Shown: positions 52,293 through 61,332 of the stretch, piece by piece
How the letters are laid out: each line of letters opens with the position of its first letter
How positions within the stretch are numbered: the first letter of the stretch is position 1
From: Pantoea sp050157905
GTDB taxonomy: Bacteria; Pseudomonadota; Gammaproteobacteria; Enterobacterales; Enterobacteriaceae
Direction: 5' to 3'
DNA length: 64,000 nt
Assembly: GCF_050157905.1 (NCBI RefSeq)
Contig: NZ_JBKIWZ010000001.1
Span: 2,108,001-2,172,000, forward strand
Made by a program: the position numbers and the translations under genes
Notes under the pieces: generated by a model
What the model was told of the DNA's origin: nothing
Databases searched by the model: none
The model's input: the letters and a program-made list of their open reading frames with translations, nothing else

Positions 52293-53381
52293 TCAGGCGC
52301 TCTGCGCAAAGGCAACTGCGCGCAGCGGCTTATCGCCCTTATAGAGGCGCGCCTGCTGTAATCCCACAAACAGACGCTCACCGCGAATCGGGGCCGTCTG
52401 CTCGCCTTCAAACACCAGCGAGAACGGTTCGCTCTGCCAGCCTGCAGGCTGCACCACCAGCTGCCAGAAGTGGCCGCGCGGACTGACTTCCAGCACCTGA
52501 ACCGGCAGAGGCGTTTCCAGGCTGCTGCGGCGCGACACGTCGATCTCCCACGGACGCAGGAACAGCTCAACCGCACCCTGATGGGCAGAGGTGTAGCCCA
52601 GCGGCCAGTGGTGCGCGCCGACGTGGAACTGCGATCCCTGGATCTCGCCATCAAAGCGATTCACTTCGCCCAGGAACTCCAGCACAAAGCGTGTCGCCGG
52701 TTCACGCCACACATCGTCTGGCGTACCGACCTGTTCGATGTTGCCCTGACTCATCACTACCACGCGATCGGCGACTTCCATCGCCTCTTCCTGGTCGTGG
52801 GTCACGAACACGCTGGTAAATTTCAGCTCTTCATGGAGCTCACGCAGCCAGCGGCGCAGCTCTTTTCGCACCTGCGCATCCAGCGCACCGAAAGGTTCAT
52901 CCAGCAGCAGGATCTGCGGCTCCACCGCTAACGCACGCGCCAGCGCCACTCGCTGTTTCTGGCCGCCCGAAAGCTGCGCCGGAAAACGGTTTGCCAGATG
53001 GCCCAGCTGCACCATCTCCAGCAGACGGGTGACACGCTGCCTGATCTCCGCCGCAGAAGGGCGTTCACGACGAGGCAGAACGGTCAGACCAAATGCGATG
53101 TTGTCGAAAACGGTCATGTGGCGGAACAGCGCATAGTGCTGGAACACAAATCCGACCTGACGATCGCGCGCATGCAGGCGGCTGACATCATTACCATGAA
53201 AGCGGATCTGGCCGCTGTTCTGATGCTCCAGCCCGGCAATAATGCGCAGCAGCGTGGTTTTACCCGAGCCTGATGGGCCAAGCAGCGCCACCATTTCACC
53301 CGAGGCAATATCCAGAGAGATATCGTTCAGCACCGAGGTGCGACCAAAGGATTTGTTGATCTTGTTAATCTCAATGCTCAT
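52293..53381 (-). CDS. cysA: Sulfate/thiosulfate ABC transporter ATP-binding protein CysA
   Basis: 362 residues: Walker A GPSGSGKTTLLR, signature LSGGQKQRVALARALAVEPQ, Walker B LLLDEPFGALD, switch His in THDQEEAMEVAD, and a C-terminal TOBE-like regulatory domain (about 240-350). Energises sulfate import with CysT and CysW. Its start overlaps cysW by 11 nt. Confidence 0.97.
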   Translation of the reverse strand: MSIEINKINKSFGRTSVLNDISLDIASGEMVALLGPSGSGKTTLLRIIAGLEHQNSGQIRFHGNDVSRLHARDRQVGFVFQHYALFRHMTVFDNIAFGLTVLPRRERPSAAEIRQRVTRLLEMVQLGHLANRFPAQLSGGQKQRVALARALAVEPQILLLDEPFGALDAQVRKELRRWLRELHEELKFTSVFVTHDQEEAMEVADRVVVMSQGNIEQVGTPDDVWREPATRFVLEFLGEVNRFDGEIQGSQFHVGAHHWPLGYTSAHQGAVELFLRPWEIDVSRRSSLETPLPVQVLEVSPRGHFWQLVVQPAGWQSEPFSLVFEGEQTAPIRGERLFVGLQQARLYKGDKPLRAVAFAQSA

Positions 53382-54246
53382 GATTTCCCTCCTGTTGCAG
53401 ACGTTTGTGCTGCTGCTCTAAGCGCCACTGCAGAATGCTTTTCAGAAACAACGTCACAATAGCCATCAGGGTCAGCAGCGCGGCCGCAGTAAAGGCGCCT
53501 ACCGTGTTGTAGTCCTGATGCAGTAATTCAACCTGAAGCGGCAAAGTATAGGTCTCACCGCGTATCGATCCCGAAACCACCGAGACCGCACCAAATTCAC
53601 CAATCGCACGGGCGTTGGTCAGCACAATGCCATACAGCAGCGCCCAGCGAATGTTCGGCAGCGTCACACGACGGAACATCTGCCAGCCGGATGCGCCCAG
53701 CAGCACCGCTGCTTCATCTTCGTGACTGCCCTGACTCAGCATCACCGGCACCAGTTCGCGCACCACAAACGGACAGGTCACAAATACCGTCGCCAGCACC
53801 ATACCCGGCCAGGCAAACATAATCTGAATATTGTGGGCATCCAGCCAGCCGCCCGCCGGGCCGTTGACGCCCCAGAACAGCAGATACATCAGACCGGCCA
53901 CCACCGGCGACACGGCAAAAGGAATATCGAACAGAGTCAGCAGCAGCTGGCGTCCCGGGAAGGTAAAGCGCGTCACCAGCCAGGCCAGCAGCGTGCCGAA
54001 CACCAGGTTAACCGGCACGGTGATCAGCGCCACCATTACCGTCAGCCAGATCGCGTGCAGCATGTCCGGGTCGGAGAGATTGCTCAGGGCCGCAATCAGC
54101 CCGTGATTCAGCGCTTCCCAGAAGATGGAGATCATTGGCACCACCAGCAGCAGAATCGAGACCAGCGCCCCGATGCCAATCAACAGCCATTTGCTCCAGT
54201 TTACCGGCTGACGCGCCGCGTGATTGAGTTGCGAAACCTCAGCCAT
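53371..54246 (-). CDS. cysW: Sulfate/thiosulfate ABC transporter permease CysW
   Basis: 291 residues, six hydrophobic segments, with the permease EAA-type loop EDEAAVLLGASGWQMFRRVTLPNIRWALLYG that contacts CysA. Start overlaps the cysT stop by one base (TAATG). Part of cysPTWA. Confidence 0.97.
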   Translation of the reverse strand: MAEVSQLNHAARQPVNWSKWLLIGIGALVSILLLVVPMISIFWEALNHGLIAALSNLSDPDMLHAIWLTVMVALITVPVNLVFGTLLAWLVTRFTFPGRQLLLTLFDIPFAVSPVVAGLMYLLFWGVNGPAGGWLDAHNIQIMFAWPGMVLATVFVTCPFVVRELVPVMLSQGSHEDEAAVLLGASGWQMFRRVTLPNIRWALLYGIVLTNARAIGEFGAVSVVSGSIRGETYTLPLQVELLHQDYNTVGAFTAAALLTLMAIVTLFLKSILQWRLEQQHKRLQQEGNHEH

Positions 54247-55079
54247 TAGTGACCTCCCAGACGACGGCCAAAGCGGCTCTGTAATGTGTTAATCGCAAAC
54301 AACAGAATCAGCGAGGCCAGCAGAATAACCGACGCGATAGCGCTGGCCGCCGGGTAGTCGAATTCCTGCAGCCGGACAAAAATCATCAGCGAGGTCACTT
54401 CCGTTTTCCAGGCAATGTTGCCCGCAATAAAGATGACCGCACCAAACTCCCCCAGGCTGCGGGTAAACGAGAGCGCCGTGCCTGCCAGCAGCGCCGGCGC
54501 CACTTCCGGCAGCACGACGCGGCGGAAGCTCTGCCACGGCGTCGCGCCCAGGGTTTCGGCCGCCTCTTCATACTCCGGGCCTAACTCCTCCAGCACGGGC
54601 TGAACGGTACGCACCACAAACGGAATGCTGGTAAAAGCCATCGCAATGGCGATACCGATCCAGGTGTAGGAGATTTTGATGTCGAAATGGGCGAACCACT
54701 GTCCGTACCAGCCGCTGACGGAGAAGAGGCCGGCCAGCGTCAGACCCGCCACGGCGGTCGGCAGCGCAAACGGCAGATCCATCAGGCCATCCAGCAGCGC
54801 GCGGCCCGGGAAGCGATAACGGGTCAGGATCCACGCCATCAGCATGCCGAACACCGCATTAAACAGAGAGGCGACGCCAGCCGACAGCAGCGTCACTTTA
54901 TAGGCTGCCACTAGCTGCGGGTTGGTCACTACATCCCAGTACTGCTGCAGCGTCATCTGTGACAGCTGCATAATGACTGCACTGATTGGCAGCAGCAGAA
55001 TCAGGCAGGTAAAGAGCAGGCTGGTGCCGAGGCTGAGGCCAAAACCAGGCAGAACACGTTTATGGCTGGCTGCAAACAT
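54246..55079 (-). CDS. cysT: Sulfate/thiosulfate ABC transporter permease CysT (CysU)
   Basis: 277 residues, six membrane segments, EAA loop EYEEAAETLGATPWQSFRRVVLPEVAPALLAG. Forms the heterodimeric channel with CysW. Start overlaps the cysP stop by one base (TAATG). Confidence 0.97.
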   Translation of the reverse strand: MFAASHKRVLPGFGLSLGTSLLFTCLILLLPISAVIMQLSQMTLQQYWDVVTNPQLVAAYKVTLLSAGVASLFNAVFGMLMAWILTRYRFPGRALLDGLMDLPFALPTAVAGLTLAGLFSVSGWYGQWFAHFDIKISYTWIGIAIAMAFTSIPFVVRTVQPVLEELGPEYEEAAETLGATPWQSFRRVVLPEVAPALLAGTALSFTRSLGEFGAVIFIAGNIAWKTEVTSLMIFVRLQEFDYPAASAIASVILLASLILLFAINTLQSRFGRRLGGH

Positions 55080-56095
55080 TATTCGCGCCCCGCCGCTAAG
55101 AGTTGGTCAAGCTCGCCACCACTGTCGAAATGGGTCTTCATCACCTTGTCCCAGCCGCCAAACGCCTCTTCTACCCGAAACAGCTCTGTCTGAGGGAAGC
55201 GATCTTTCTGCGCCGACATCAGCTGAGGGTTATTCACGCGGTAGTAGTAGCGGGTGATGATGTTCTGCGCTTCAGGCGTGTAAAGGTAGTTCAGATAGGC
55301 ACTGGCGGCCGCTGTGGTTTTGTTGAGGGCCACGTTTTTGTCCACCCAGGCAACCGGAAACTCCGCCAGAATATCGGTTTTCGGTACGATGACGTCATAC
55401 TCATCTTTGCCGTACTGGTTGCGGATGTTATTTACTTCCGACTCAAAGCTAATCAGCACATCGCCCAGCCCGCGCTCGGCAAAGGTTGTGGTCGCGCCGC
55501 GGCCGCCGGTGTCGAATACTTCCACGTTTTTCAGGAACTGCGCCATAAAGGCGCGGGTCTTAGCCTGATCGCCCCCGTCCGCTTTATCCGCTGCACCCCA
55601 GGCGGCCAGATAGGTATAGCGCCCATTGCCGGAGGTTTTCGGGTTGGGGAAAATCAGCTTCACATCGCCACGGGTTAAATCGGACCAGTCGTGAATCTGT
55701 TTTGGATTGCCTTTGCGCACCAGAAACGCCATGGTGGAGTAGAAAGGCGAGCTGTTGTTCGGCAGACGGCTCTTCCAGTCTGCGGCGATCAGGTTGCCTT
55801 TATCGTGCAGCACCTGCACATCCGTGACCTGGTTATAGGTCACCACATCCGCGCGCAGTCCCTGCAGAATCGCCAGCGCCTGTTTCGACGATCCGGCGTG
55901 TGACATCTTGATGGTCAGCGGATCAGCAGGATGCGTGGCGTCCCACTGTTTAACGAAGGGGGCATTCAGGGCAACAAACAGCTCCCGCGATACATCGTAA
56001 GAGCTGTTAAGGAGTTCAGTGGCGTTGACTGCGCCAGCCAGGCTCAGCGACAACGCGATACCGCTCACGACTTTATTCATCGCTTGTAATGTCAT
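55079..56095 (-). CDS. cysP: Thiosulfate-binding periplasmic protein CysP
   Basis: 338 residues: signal peptide (to about AVNA) then conserved ELLNSSYDVSRELFVALNAPF, SHAGSSKQALAILQGLRADVVTYNQVTDVQ and FPNPKTSGNGRYTYLAAWGAA, which line the anion site. Delivers thiosulfate or sulfate to CysTWA. First gene of the operon, ribosome binding site CAGGGTG. CysB-dependent control is expected from E. coli; the binding site would lie in 56096-56230. Confidence 0.97.
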   Translation of the reverse strand: MTLQAMNKVVSGIALSLSLAGAVNATELLNSSYDVSRELFVALNAPFVKQWDATHPADPLTIKMSHAGSSKQALAILQGLRADVVTYNQVTDVQVLHDKGNLIAADWKSRLPNNSSPFYSTMAFLVRKGNPKQIHDWSDLTRGDVKLIFPNPKTSGNGRYTYLAAWGAADKADGGDQAKTRAFMAQFLKNVEVFDTGGRGATTTFAERGLGDVLISFESEVNNIRNQYGKDEYDVIVPKTDILAEFPVAWVDKNVALNKTTAAASAYLNYLYTPEAQNIITRYYYRVNNPQLMSAQKDRFPQTELFRVEEAFGGWDKVMKTHFDSGGELDQLLAAGRE

Positions 56096-56341
56096 TTGGC
56101 ACCCTGAAAAAGTTTGATGCGGATCTCACCCGCTGAAGCATCAGTTTATTTATAACTCAGCGAAAACGAGTAACGGTTTTATATATCGTTTGATGATTTC
56201 AAAGTCGAAAAAAGCATAAGACGGCGGCAGAGTTTATGCTGAATTCAGCAAAAGCCGATGGCGGTGACAGGCGGTGTGGGGAACAGGATCGGGGATGCGT
56301 CAGCGGCCACCACACGGGTGGCGCGCTGACCGAGCGGGCAC
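56096..56341. promoter_or_regulatory. cysP upstream region
   Basis: 246 nt. The AT-rich part 56140-56220 (TTTATAACTCAGC, ACGGTTTTATATATCG, TTTCAAAGTCG) is the expected CysB-regulated promoter area. A GC-rich hairpin near 56308-56333 (GGCCACC...GGTGGC) probably belongs to the 3' end of yfeY. Confidence 0.4.
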
Positions 56342-56959
56342 TTAACGCTGCCAGATAATTTTGCTGATTTTCCAGTTTTTCAGCGTATCGTCAGAAGGCA
56401 TCAGTCCCTCTGGTCCATGCCAGTCACCATGATAGAGATAGGTCAGGTGCAGACTGCCGGGCGCACGACAGGCCACGTCACGCGCATCAGCGCCGCTGGC
56501 CAGGGTGCAGTTACTGAAGGCTTTTGTGAACTTATCGCTGAAAGCGTCACCCACTTTACTGCCGTCGTGGCTGACAATCGCGCTGTCCATCACCTCAATC
56601 CGCTCGACCTGCGACTGTCCCTCAATCACCAGCTTCACTTTGCCGTCACTGAGCGCCTGCCAGAAAGAGACCACCTGGCCATTCTGGCTGCGCATCCCCT
56701 GACGCAGGGTATAGTCGCCGTTCAGCCCGGCATTGATCGCATCCTCTTTCATGGCGGTCGAGCCTGTCAGGCCGCCCACACCCTGTTCAGTCACGGTTAA
56801 TGAACCACCGAACCAGTTCCACGGCAGCGCCGAGGACCAGTGATAACTGAGCGGATTCCACCAGCTTACCTGCTGGCTGCTGTCTGCGCCGGAACCCGAA
56901 CTGGCGCAGCCGCTCAACACCACAGCGGCGAGCAGTAACGTGGAACGAACAGCTTTCAT
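56342..56959 (-). CDS. yfeY: YfeY lipoprotein
   Basis: 205 residues: lipoprotein signal MKAVRSTLLLAAVVLSGC (lipobox LSGC), Ser/Gly linker, then ALPWNWFGGSLTVTEQGVGGLT and the highly conserved C-terminus GPEGLMPSDDTLKNWKISKIIW shared with E. coli YfeY (DUF1131), a RpoE-regulated lipoprotein of unknown role. Start 56959 with AACAGGAG. Followed by other yfe genes as in E. coli. Confidence 0.92.
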   Translation of the reverse strand: MKAVRSTLLLAAVVLSGCASSGSGADSSQQVSWWNPLSYHWSSALPWNWFGGSLTVTEQGVGGLTGSTAMKEDAINAGLNGDYTLRQGMRSQNGQVVSFWQALSDGKVKLVIEGQSQVERIEVMDSAIVSHDGSKVGDAFSDKFTKAFSNCTLASGADARDVACRAPGSLHLTYLYHGDWHGPEGLMPSDDTLKNWKISKIIWQR

Positions 56960-57024
56960 GAAAACTCCTGTTATTACGAGGCCGGAAAGGCGGAACTGAT
57001 TGGAGTCGCAAAGCGCCAAAAAGT

Positions 57025-57492
57025 TTAATTAAGATGATGTTCGGGCAGAAAGCAGTCGCGGCAGCGCTGGCTGAAATGCAGCCAGAGCAGCGCCAGCAGG
57101 TCGAACAGCGTCAGCATCAGGGGCAGCGGCGAATTCAGCAGGTCGCCCTGAACAAACTGCATGGCCTGCCAGATCAGGTTCACCAGCAGCGACAGCAGGA
57201 GCACACTGCGCCAGTGCTGCCAGAATCGCGGCAGGCGCAGACGGTAGCCGGTCAGCAGCAGCCCGGCCAGCGCCGGCAGGCCCAGCGCCAGGCCGATCCA
57301 GAATGCCTGACGATCCGGATAGAAGAGCGTCAGCAGATCGTTGCCCTGCTGACGCGACGCGCCGGCCATCACCAGCAGCAGCCATGTCCGCGCCTGAAGC
57401 AACAGAATCAGCCAGAAAAGAAACGGCAGCCGCAGCTGCCCTCTGGCGTCATATTCGTCCGGCAGATAGCGCGGTGACGGTTTAGTACTCAC
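57025..57492 (-). CDS. yfeZ: YfeZ inner-membrane protein (DUF2919)
   Basis: 155 residues with four hydrophobic segments and the DUF2919 opening YDARGQLRLPFLFWLILLLQARTWLLLVMAGASRQQG...LLTLFYPD. Function unknown. Overlaps ypeA by 11 nt, so translation is coupled. Confidence 0.88.
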   Translation of the reverse strand: MSTKPSPRYLPDEYDARGQLRLPFLFWLILLLQARTWLLLVMAGASRQQGNDLLTLFYPDRQAFWIGLALGLPALAGLLLTGYRLRLPRFWQHWRSVLLLSLLVNLIWQAMQFVQGDLLNSPLPLMLTLFDLLALLWLHFSQRCRDCFLPEHHLN

Positions 57493-57907
57493 GATCTTCG
57501 ATCAGGCGTTTGCCAAACAGCAGCGCATCCACCGGTTCATAATCGAGCTTCTCATAGAAGGCCACCACCTGATCGTTCTCTTCCCGAATCATCAGGTGCA
57601 GCTTCGGACAGCCGCGCGCAATCAGCTTCTTCTCCAGACGGTTCATCAGGGCATTGGCAAAGCCACGCCCCTGATAGTCGGGATGCACGGCCAGATAGTA
57701 CGCCGCACCGCGGTGACCATCGTAACCGCCCATCAGCGTGCCGACGACCACCCCGCCCACTTCCGCGACCAGAAAGAGATCGGGGTCGTGCTGCATTTTG
57801 CGTTCGATATCCAGCTCCGGATCGTTCCATGGCCGTAACAAATCGCAACGTTCCCACAAGGTGATCACTTCTTCAAAATCTTCCTGGCGGAAGGCGCGGA
57901 TTTCCAT
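57482..57907 (-). CDS. ypeA: YpeA GNAT-family acetyltransferase
   Basis: 141 residues, almost full identity to E. coli YpeA at the N-terminus (MEIRAFRQEDFEEVITLWER). Acetyl-CoA loop VHPDYQGRGFANALMNRLEKK. Substrate unknown. First gene of ypeA-yfeZ, probably with yfeY. Confidence 0.93.
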   Translation of the reverse strand: MEIRAFRQEDFEEVITLWERCDLLRPWNDPELDIERKMQHDPDLFLVAEVGGVVVGTLMGGYDGHRGAAYYLAVHPDYQGRGFANALMNRLEKKLIARGCPKLHLMIREENDQVVAFYEKLDYEPVDALLFGKRLIEDREY

Positions 57908-58115
57908 CTTCTTTACCTGTAAATAAGCACAATTTGCTGATTATCACGCATTCTCTGCTGCACGCAACCCTGGTCTGACGGGCAGCAAATAAAAAAGCGC
58001 AAATTTTCTGTTTGCGGCCTGCAATACAAAGTAATGCCCTGAAATGGTTCTGTGATCGCAGGCAGCGGAGCCTTAGGCTATAACACCGGCAGGATTTTTG
58101 TTACCGGACCCGCAC

Positions 58116-58964
58116 ATGCATCTGCTTAAACGTTTGATTCACCGTCGTCAGTTACTGCTTTCCGGACTGGCTCTGGCCGTTTTATCGCCGCGCGCAGTTC
58201 AGGCCCGGGAGCCGTCAGCTCTTACAGAGCACCCGCGTCATCCGCGCCCGGCTTCCCCGCCTGAAAAGGGTAAACGCATCGTGATGATCGATCCCGGCCA
58301 TGGCGGCATCGATTCGGGTGCCGTTGGCGAAGAGGGCTCGGAAGAGAAACACATCGTGCTGGAAATTGCCGGCAACGTGAAGCGCCAGCTTCAGAACCAC
58401 CCGCGTATCGAAGTGCGTCTGACCCGCGACAGCGACCACTTTATTCCGCTCTATCAGCGGGTGGAGATCGCCCATCAGCACGGCGCGCATCTGTTTATGT
58501 CTATCCACGCTGACGGTTTTACCAGTCCCGAGGCCAGCGGCGCCTCCGTGTTTGCGCTCTCCAATCGCGGAGCCAGCAGCTCGATGGCACGTTATCTCTC
58601 CCAGCGCGAGAATGACGCGGACAAAGTGGGCGGCGTGAAAGCGCAGCAGCAGGATCACTATCTGCAGCAGATTCTGTTTGATCTGGTGCAGACCGACACC
58701 ATCAGGAACAGCCTGACGCTGGGCAAGCATGTGCTGGATCAGATCCGTCCGGTGCATCACCTTCACAGCCAGCACACGGAGCAGGCGGCCTTCGCAGTGC
58801 TGAAATCGCCGTCGATTCCGTCGGTGCTGGTTGAAACGTCCTTTATTACCAATCCGCGCGAAGAGCAGCTGCTCGGCACCACCGCATTCCGCCAGAAAAT
58901 TGCCTCTGCGATTGCCAGCGGCATCGTTAACTACTTTGATGAGTTTGACCGGCGCAACGCCTGA
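58116..58964 (+). CDS. amiA: N-acetylmuramoyl-L-alanine amidase AmiA
   Basis: 282 residues from ATG 58116; a TTG at 58098 with AGGA upstream would add 6. A Tat-type signal (HRRQLLLSGLALAVLSPRAVQA) matches the exported E. coli AmiA. Amidase_3 zinc ligands in DPGHGGIDSGAVG, EEKHIVLE and SIHADGF, catalytic Glu in VETSFITNPREE. Cleaves septal peptidoglycan in daughter-cell separation. Precedes hemF as in E. coli. Confidence 0.94.
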   Translation: MHLLKRLIHRRQLLLSGLALAVLSPRAVQAREPSALTEHPRHPRPASPPEKGKRIVMIDPGHGGIDSGAVGEEGSEEKHIVLEIAGNVKRQLQNHPRIEVRLTRDSDHFIPLYQRVEIAHQHGAHLFMSIHADGFTSPEASGASVFALSNRGASSSMARYLSQRENDADKVGGVKAQQQDHYLQQILFDLVQTDTIRNSLTLGKHVLDQIRPVHHLHSQHTEQAAFAVLKSPSIPSVLVETSFITNPREEQLLGTTAFRQKIASAIASGIVNYFDEFDRRNA

Positions 58965-59063
58965 TGCGGCGGGCCGGTTTGCGCCCTGCCTCGCGCCGCA
59001 CTCATGCAAGCGGCGCGGTTTGGCGTATAATCCGCTCAGACTAAACCGACAATAAGCGAAAAG

Positions 59064-59978
59064 ATGGCTGATATTTCCCGCGTAAAAGCGTTCCTGCTCG
59101 CCCTGCAGGATGAGATTTGTAACCAGCTGGCGGCTGAAGATGGCAGTGCGCAGTTTGCCGAGGATAGCTGGCAGCGTCCCGGTGGTGGTGGCGGTCAGAG
59201 CCGCGTCCTGCGCAACGGTGCCGTGTTTGAACAGGCGGGCGTAAACTTTTCCCATGTGCATGGCGATCAGATGCCGGCCTCGGCGACAGCACACCGTCCT
59301 GAACTGGCCGGTCGCAGCTTTGAAGCGATGGGCGTGTCGCTGGTCATCCACCCGAACAACCCCTACGTGCCCACCAGCCACGCCAACGTGCGCTTTTTCA
59401 TCGCCGAGAAACCGGGCGCCGATCCGGTGTGGTGGTTTGGCGGCGGCTTCGATCTGACCCCATTTTACGGCTTCGAAGAGGATGCGCTGCACTGGCATCA
59501 GACGGCCGCCGATCTCTGCCAGCCTTTTGGCGAGGAGGTTTATCCGCGCTATAAAAAGTGGTGTGACGACTATTTCTACCTGAAGCACCGGGATGAGCAG
59601 CGTGGCATTGGCGGCCTGTTCTTTGACGATCTCAATACGCCTGACTTCGAGCAGAGCTTCAGCTTTATGCAGGCGGTGGGCCGTGGCTTTATCGATGCTT
59701 ATCGACCCATTGTGGCGCGCCGCAAAGATCACCCATTTGGCGAACGCGAACGCCAGTTCCAGCTCTATCGCCGTGGCCGCTATGTCGAGTTCAATCTGGT
59801 CTGGGATCGCGGCACGCTGTTTGGTCTGCAGACCGGCGGCCGTACGGAGTCAATCCTGATGTCAATGCCGCCGCTGGTGCGCTGGGAATATGATTATCAG
59901 CCTGAGGCAGGCTCGCCTGAAGCCGCCCTCTATCGCGATTTCCTGCCGGTGAAAAACTGGCTTAACCTGCCCCTCTGA
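59064..59978 (+). CDS. hemF: Oxygen-dependent coproporphyrinogen III oxidase HemF
   Basis: 304 residues (E. coli 299). Conserved RPGGGGGQSRVL, FEQAGVNFSHVHG, WWFGGGFDLTPFYGFEED, RGIGGLFFDDLNTPDFE and YVEFNLVWDRGTLFGLQTGGRTESILMSMPP. Converts coproporphyrinogen III to protoporphyrinogen IX in aerobic haem synthesis. 99 nt after amiA, same strand. Confidence 0.97.
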   Translation: MADISRVKAFLLALQDEICNQLAAEDGSAQFAEDSWQRPGGGGGQSRVLRNGAVFEQAGVNFSHVHGDQMPASATAHRPELAGRSFEAMGVSLVIHPNNPYVPTSHANVRFFIAEKPGADPVWWFGGGFDLTPFYGFEEDALHWHQTAADLCQPFGEEVYPRYKKWCDDYFYLKHRDEQRGIGGLFFDDLNTPDFEQSFSFMQAVGRGFIDAYRPIVARRKDHPFGERERQFQLYRRGRYVEFNLVWDRGTLFGLQTGGRTESILMSMPPLVRWEYDYQPEAGSPEAALYRDFLPVKNWLNLPL

Positions 59979-60324
59979 GCACCTTTGCCGCCGCAGCGCG
60001 GGCCTGACCCCGCGCTGCGCTTACCGCTCTCCCCTGCTTCGTCCCCCGAATAACAGGGCACGGATTGCTACAGTGTTGCCTGCGTCATTTGTCCTGACTG
60101 CTATGCTTAAGGATGGAATATGGCGCACCCCACGGTTTACACCGCATGACGGCTTCTTCGCACCGCCTCGCCGCGCAACAATCAGAGAAACCGCATTTTC
60201 ATCAGAAACGCGCTGTTGCAATGTTATGGGTTCACGTTACCGGTAGCAGAATCCGCCACAGACCGGCTGCGAGGCCTGAAGTGCTCCCTGTTCGCTGTCA
60301 CTTTTCTTTTCAAGGAGTTTAGAG
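59979..60324. promoter_or_regulatory. Intergenic region hemF-talA
   Basis: 346 nt. A long GC-rich hairpin GCAGCGCGGG-CCTGA-CCCCGCGCTGC (59993-60018) ends hemF. CTATGCTTAA near 60100 could be a sigma-S-type -10 box for talA, which is stationary-phase induced in E. coli; this is a guess. CAAGGAGTTTAG is the talA ribosome binding site. Confidence 0.45.
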
Positions 60325-61275
60325 ATGAACCAGCTAGAAGCCCTAAAACAGTTCACCACCGTGGTGGCTGATAGTGGTGATATCGAATCAATTCGTCAGT
60401 ATCACCCCGAAGATGCCACCACCAATCCGTCACTCATTCTGAAAGCGTCCGGTCTCGAAGGGTATAAGCACCTGATGGACGATGCGATTGAGTACGCGAA
60501 AAAGCAGGGCGGCAGCAAAGAGACGCAGATCATCAACGCCAGCGACAAAGTGGCGATCAATCTCGGTATGGAGATCCTGAAAAGCATACCCGGCCGTGTT
60601 TCGACCGAAGTGGATGCGCGCCTCTCCTTCGATCGTGGCATGTGTGTGACCAAAGCAGAAAAACTGATTCGGATGTATGAAGAGCACGGCATTGATCGCT
60701 CCCGCGTGCTGATTAAGCTGGCCTCCACCTGGGAAGGCATCCGCGCGGCGGAAGAGCTGGAGAAGAACGGTATCCAGTGTAACCTGACGCTGCTCTTCTC
60801 CTTTGCCCAGGCGCGTGCCTGTGCTGAAGCGGGCGTCTACCTGATCTCCCCGTTCGTCGGCCGTATCTACGACTGGTATAACTCACGTAAGCCGATGGAC
60901 CCCTACGTGGCGGATGAAGATCCGGGCGTGAAATCCGTGCGTCGTATCTACGATTACTACAAAAAGCACCGTTACAGCACCATCATCATGGGCGCCAGCT
61001 TCCGTAAAGTGGAGCAGATTGTGGCGCTGGCCGGCTGCGACCGCCTGACAATCTCGCCAAACCTGCTGGAAGAGCTGCAGAACAGCGATGCACCGCTGGA
61101 GCGCAAACTGTCGCCTTCTACGGAAGGCTTCCATCAGCCGTCGCCGCTTTCCGAAGCAGAGTTCCGCTGGGAACATAACCAGGATCCGATGGCGGTGGAA
61201 AAACTCTCTGACGGCATCCGTCAGTTCGCCGTTGACCAGCAGAAGCTGGAAGATGTGCTTGCCGCACGCCTGTAG
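60325..61275 (+). CDS. talA: Transaldolase A
   Basis: 316 residues, as in E. coli TalA. DATTNPSLILKAS signature, Schiff-base Lys in RVLIKLASTWEGIRAAEELE, and IYDWYNSRKPMDPY. Non-oxidative pentose phosphate pathway. Forms an operon with tktB 57 nt downstream; the pair is the stationary-phase set, distinct from talB/tktA. Confidence 0.96.
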   Translation: MNQLEALKQFTTVVADSGDIESIRQYHPEDATTNPSLILKASGLEGYKHLMDDAIEYAKKQGGSKETQIINASDKVAINLGMEILKSIPGRVSTEVDARLSFDRGMCVTKAEKLIRMYEEHGIDRSRVLIKLASTWEGIRAAEELEKNGIQCNLTLLFSFAQARACAEAGVYLISPFVGRIYDWYNSRKPMDPYVADEDPGVKSVRRIYDYYKKHRYSTIIMGASFRKVEQIVALAGCDRLTISPNLLEELQNSDAPLERKLSPSTEGFHQPSPLSEAEFRWEHNQDPMAVEKLSDGIRQFAVDQQKLEDVLAARL

Positions 61276-61282
61276 TCTTCAT

Positions 61283-61312
61283 TTTAGTCGGGCGGGACTT
61301 TCCCGCCCTGAT
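61283..61312 (+). terminator. Hairpin between talA and tktB
   Basis: GGGCGGGA-CTT-TCCCGCCC stem at about 61289-61308 without a T tract; more likely mRNA processing or stability than termination. Confidence 0.4.
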
Positions 61313-61332
61313 GCTTAATAAGGGAGAACTTT

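Noticed and set aside
58215..59732. 505-codon minus-strand ORF
   Set aside because: Antisense to amiA and hemF, both recognisable along their full lengths; no ribosome binding site or family match.
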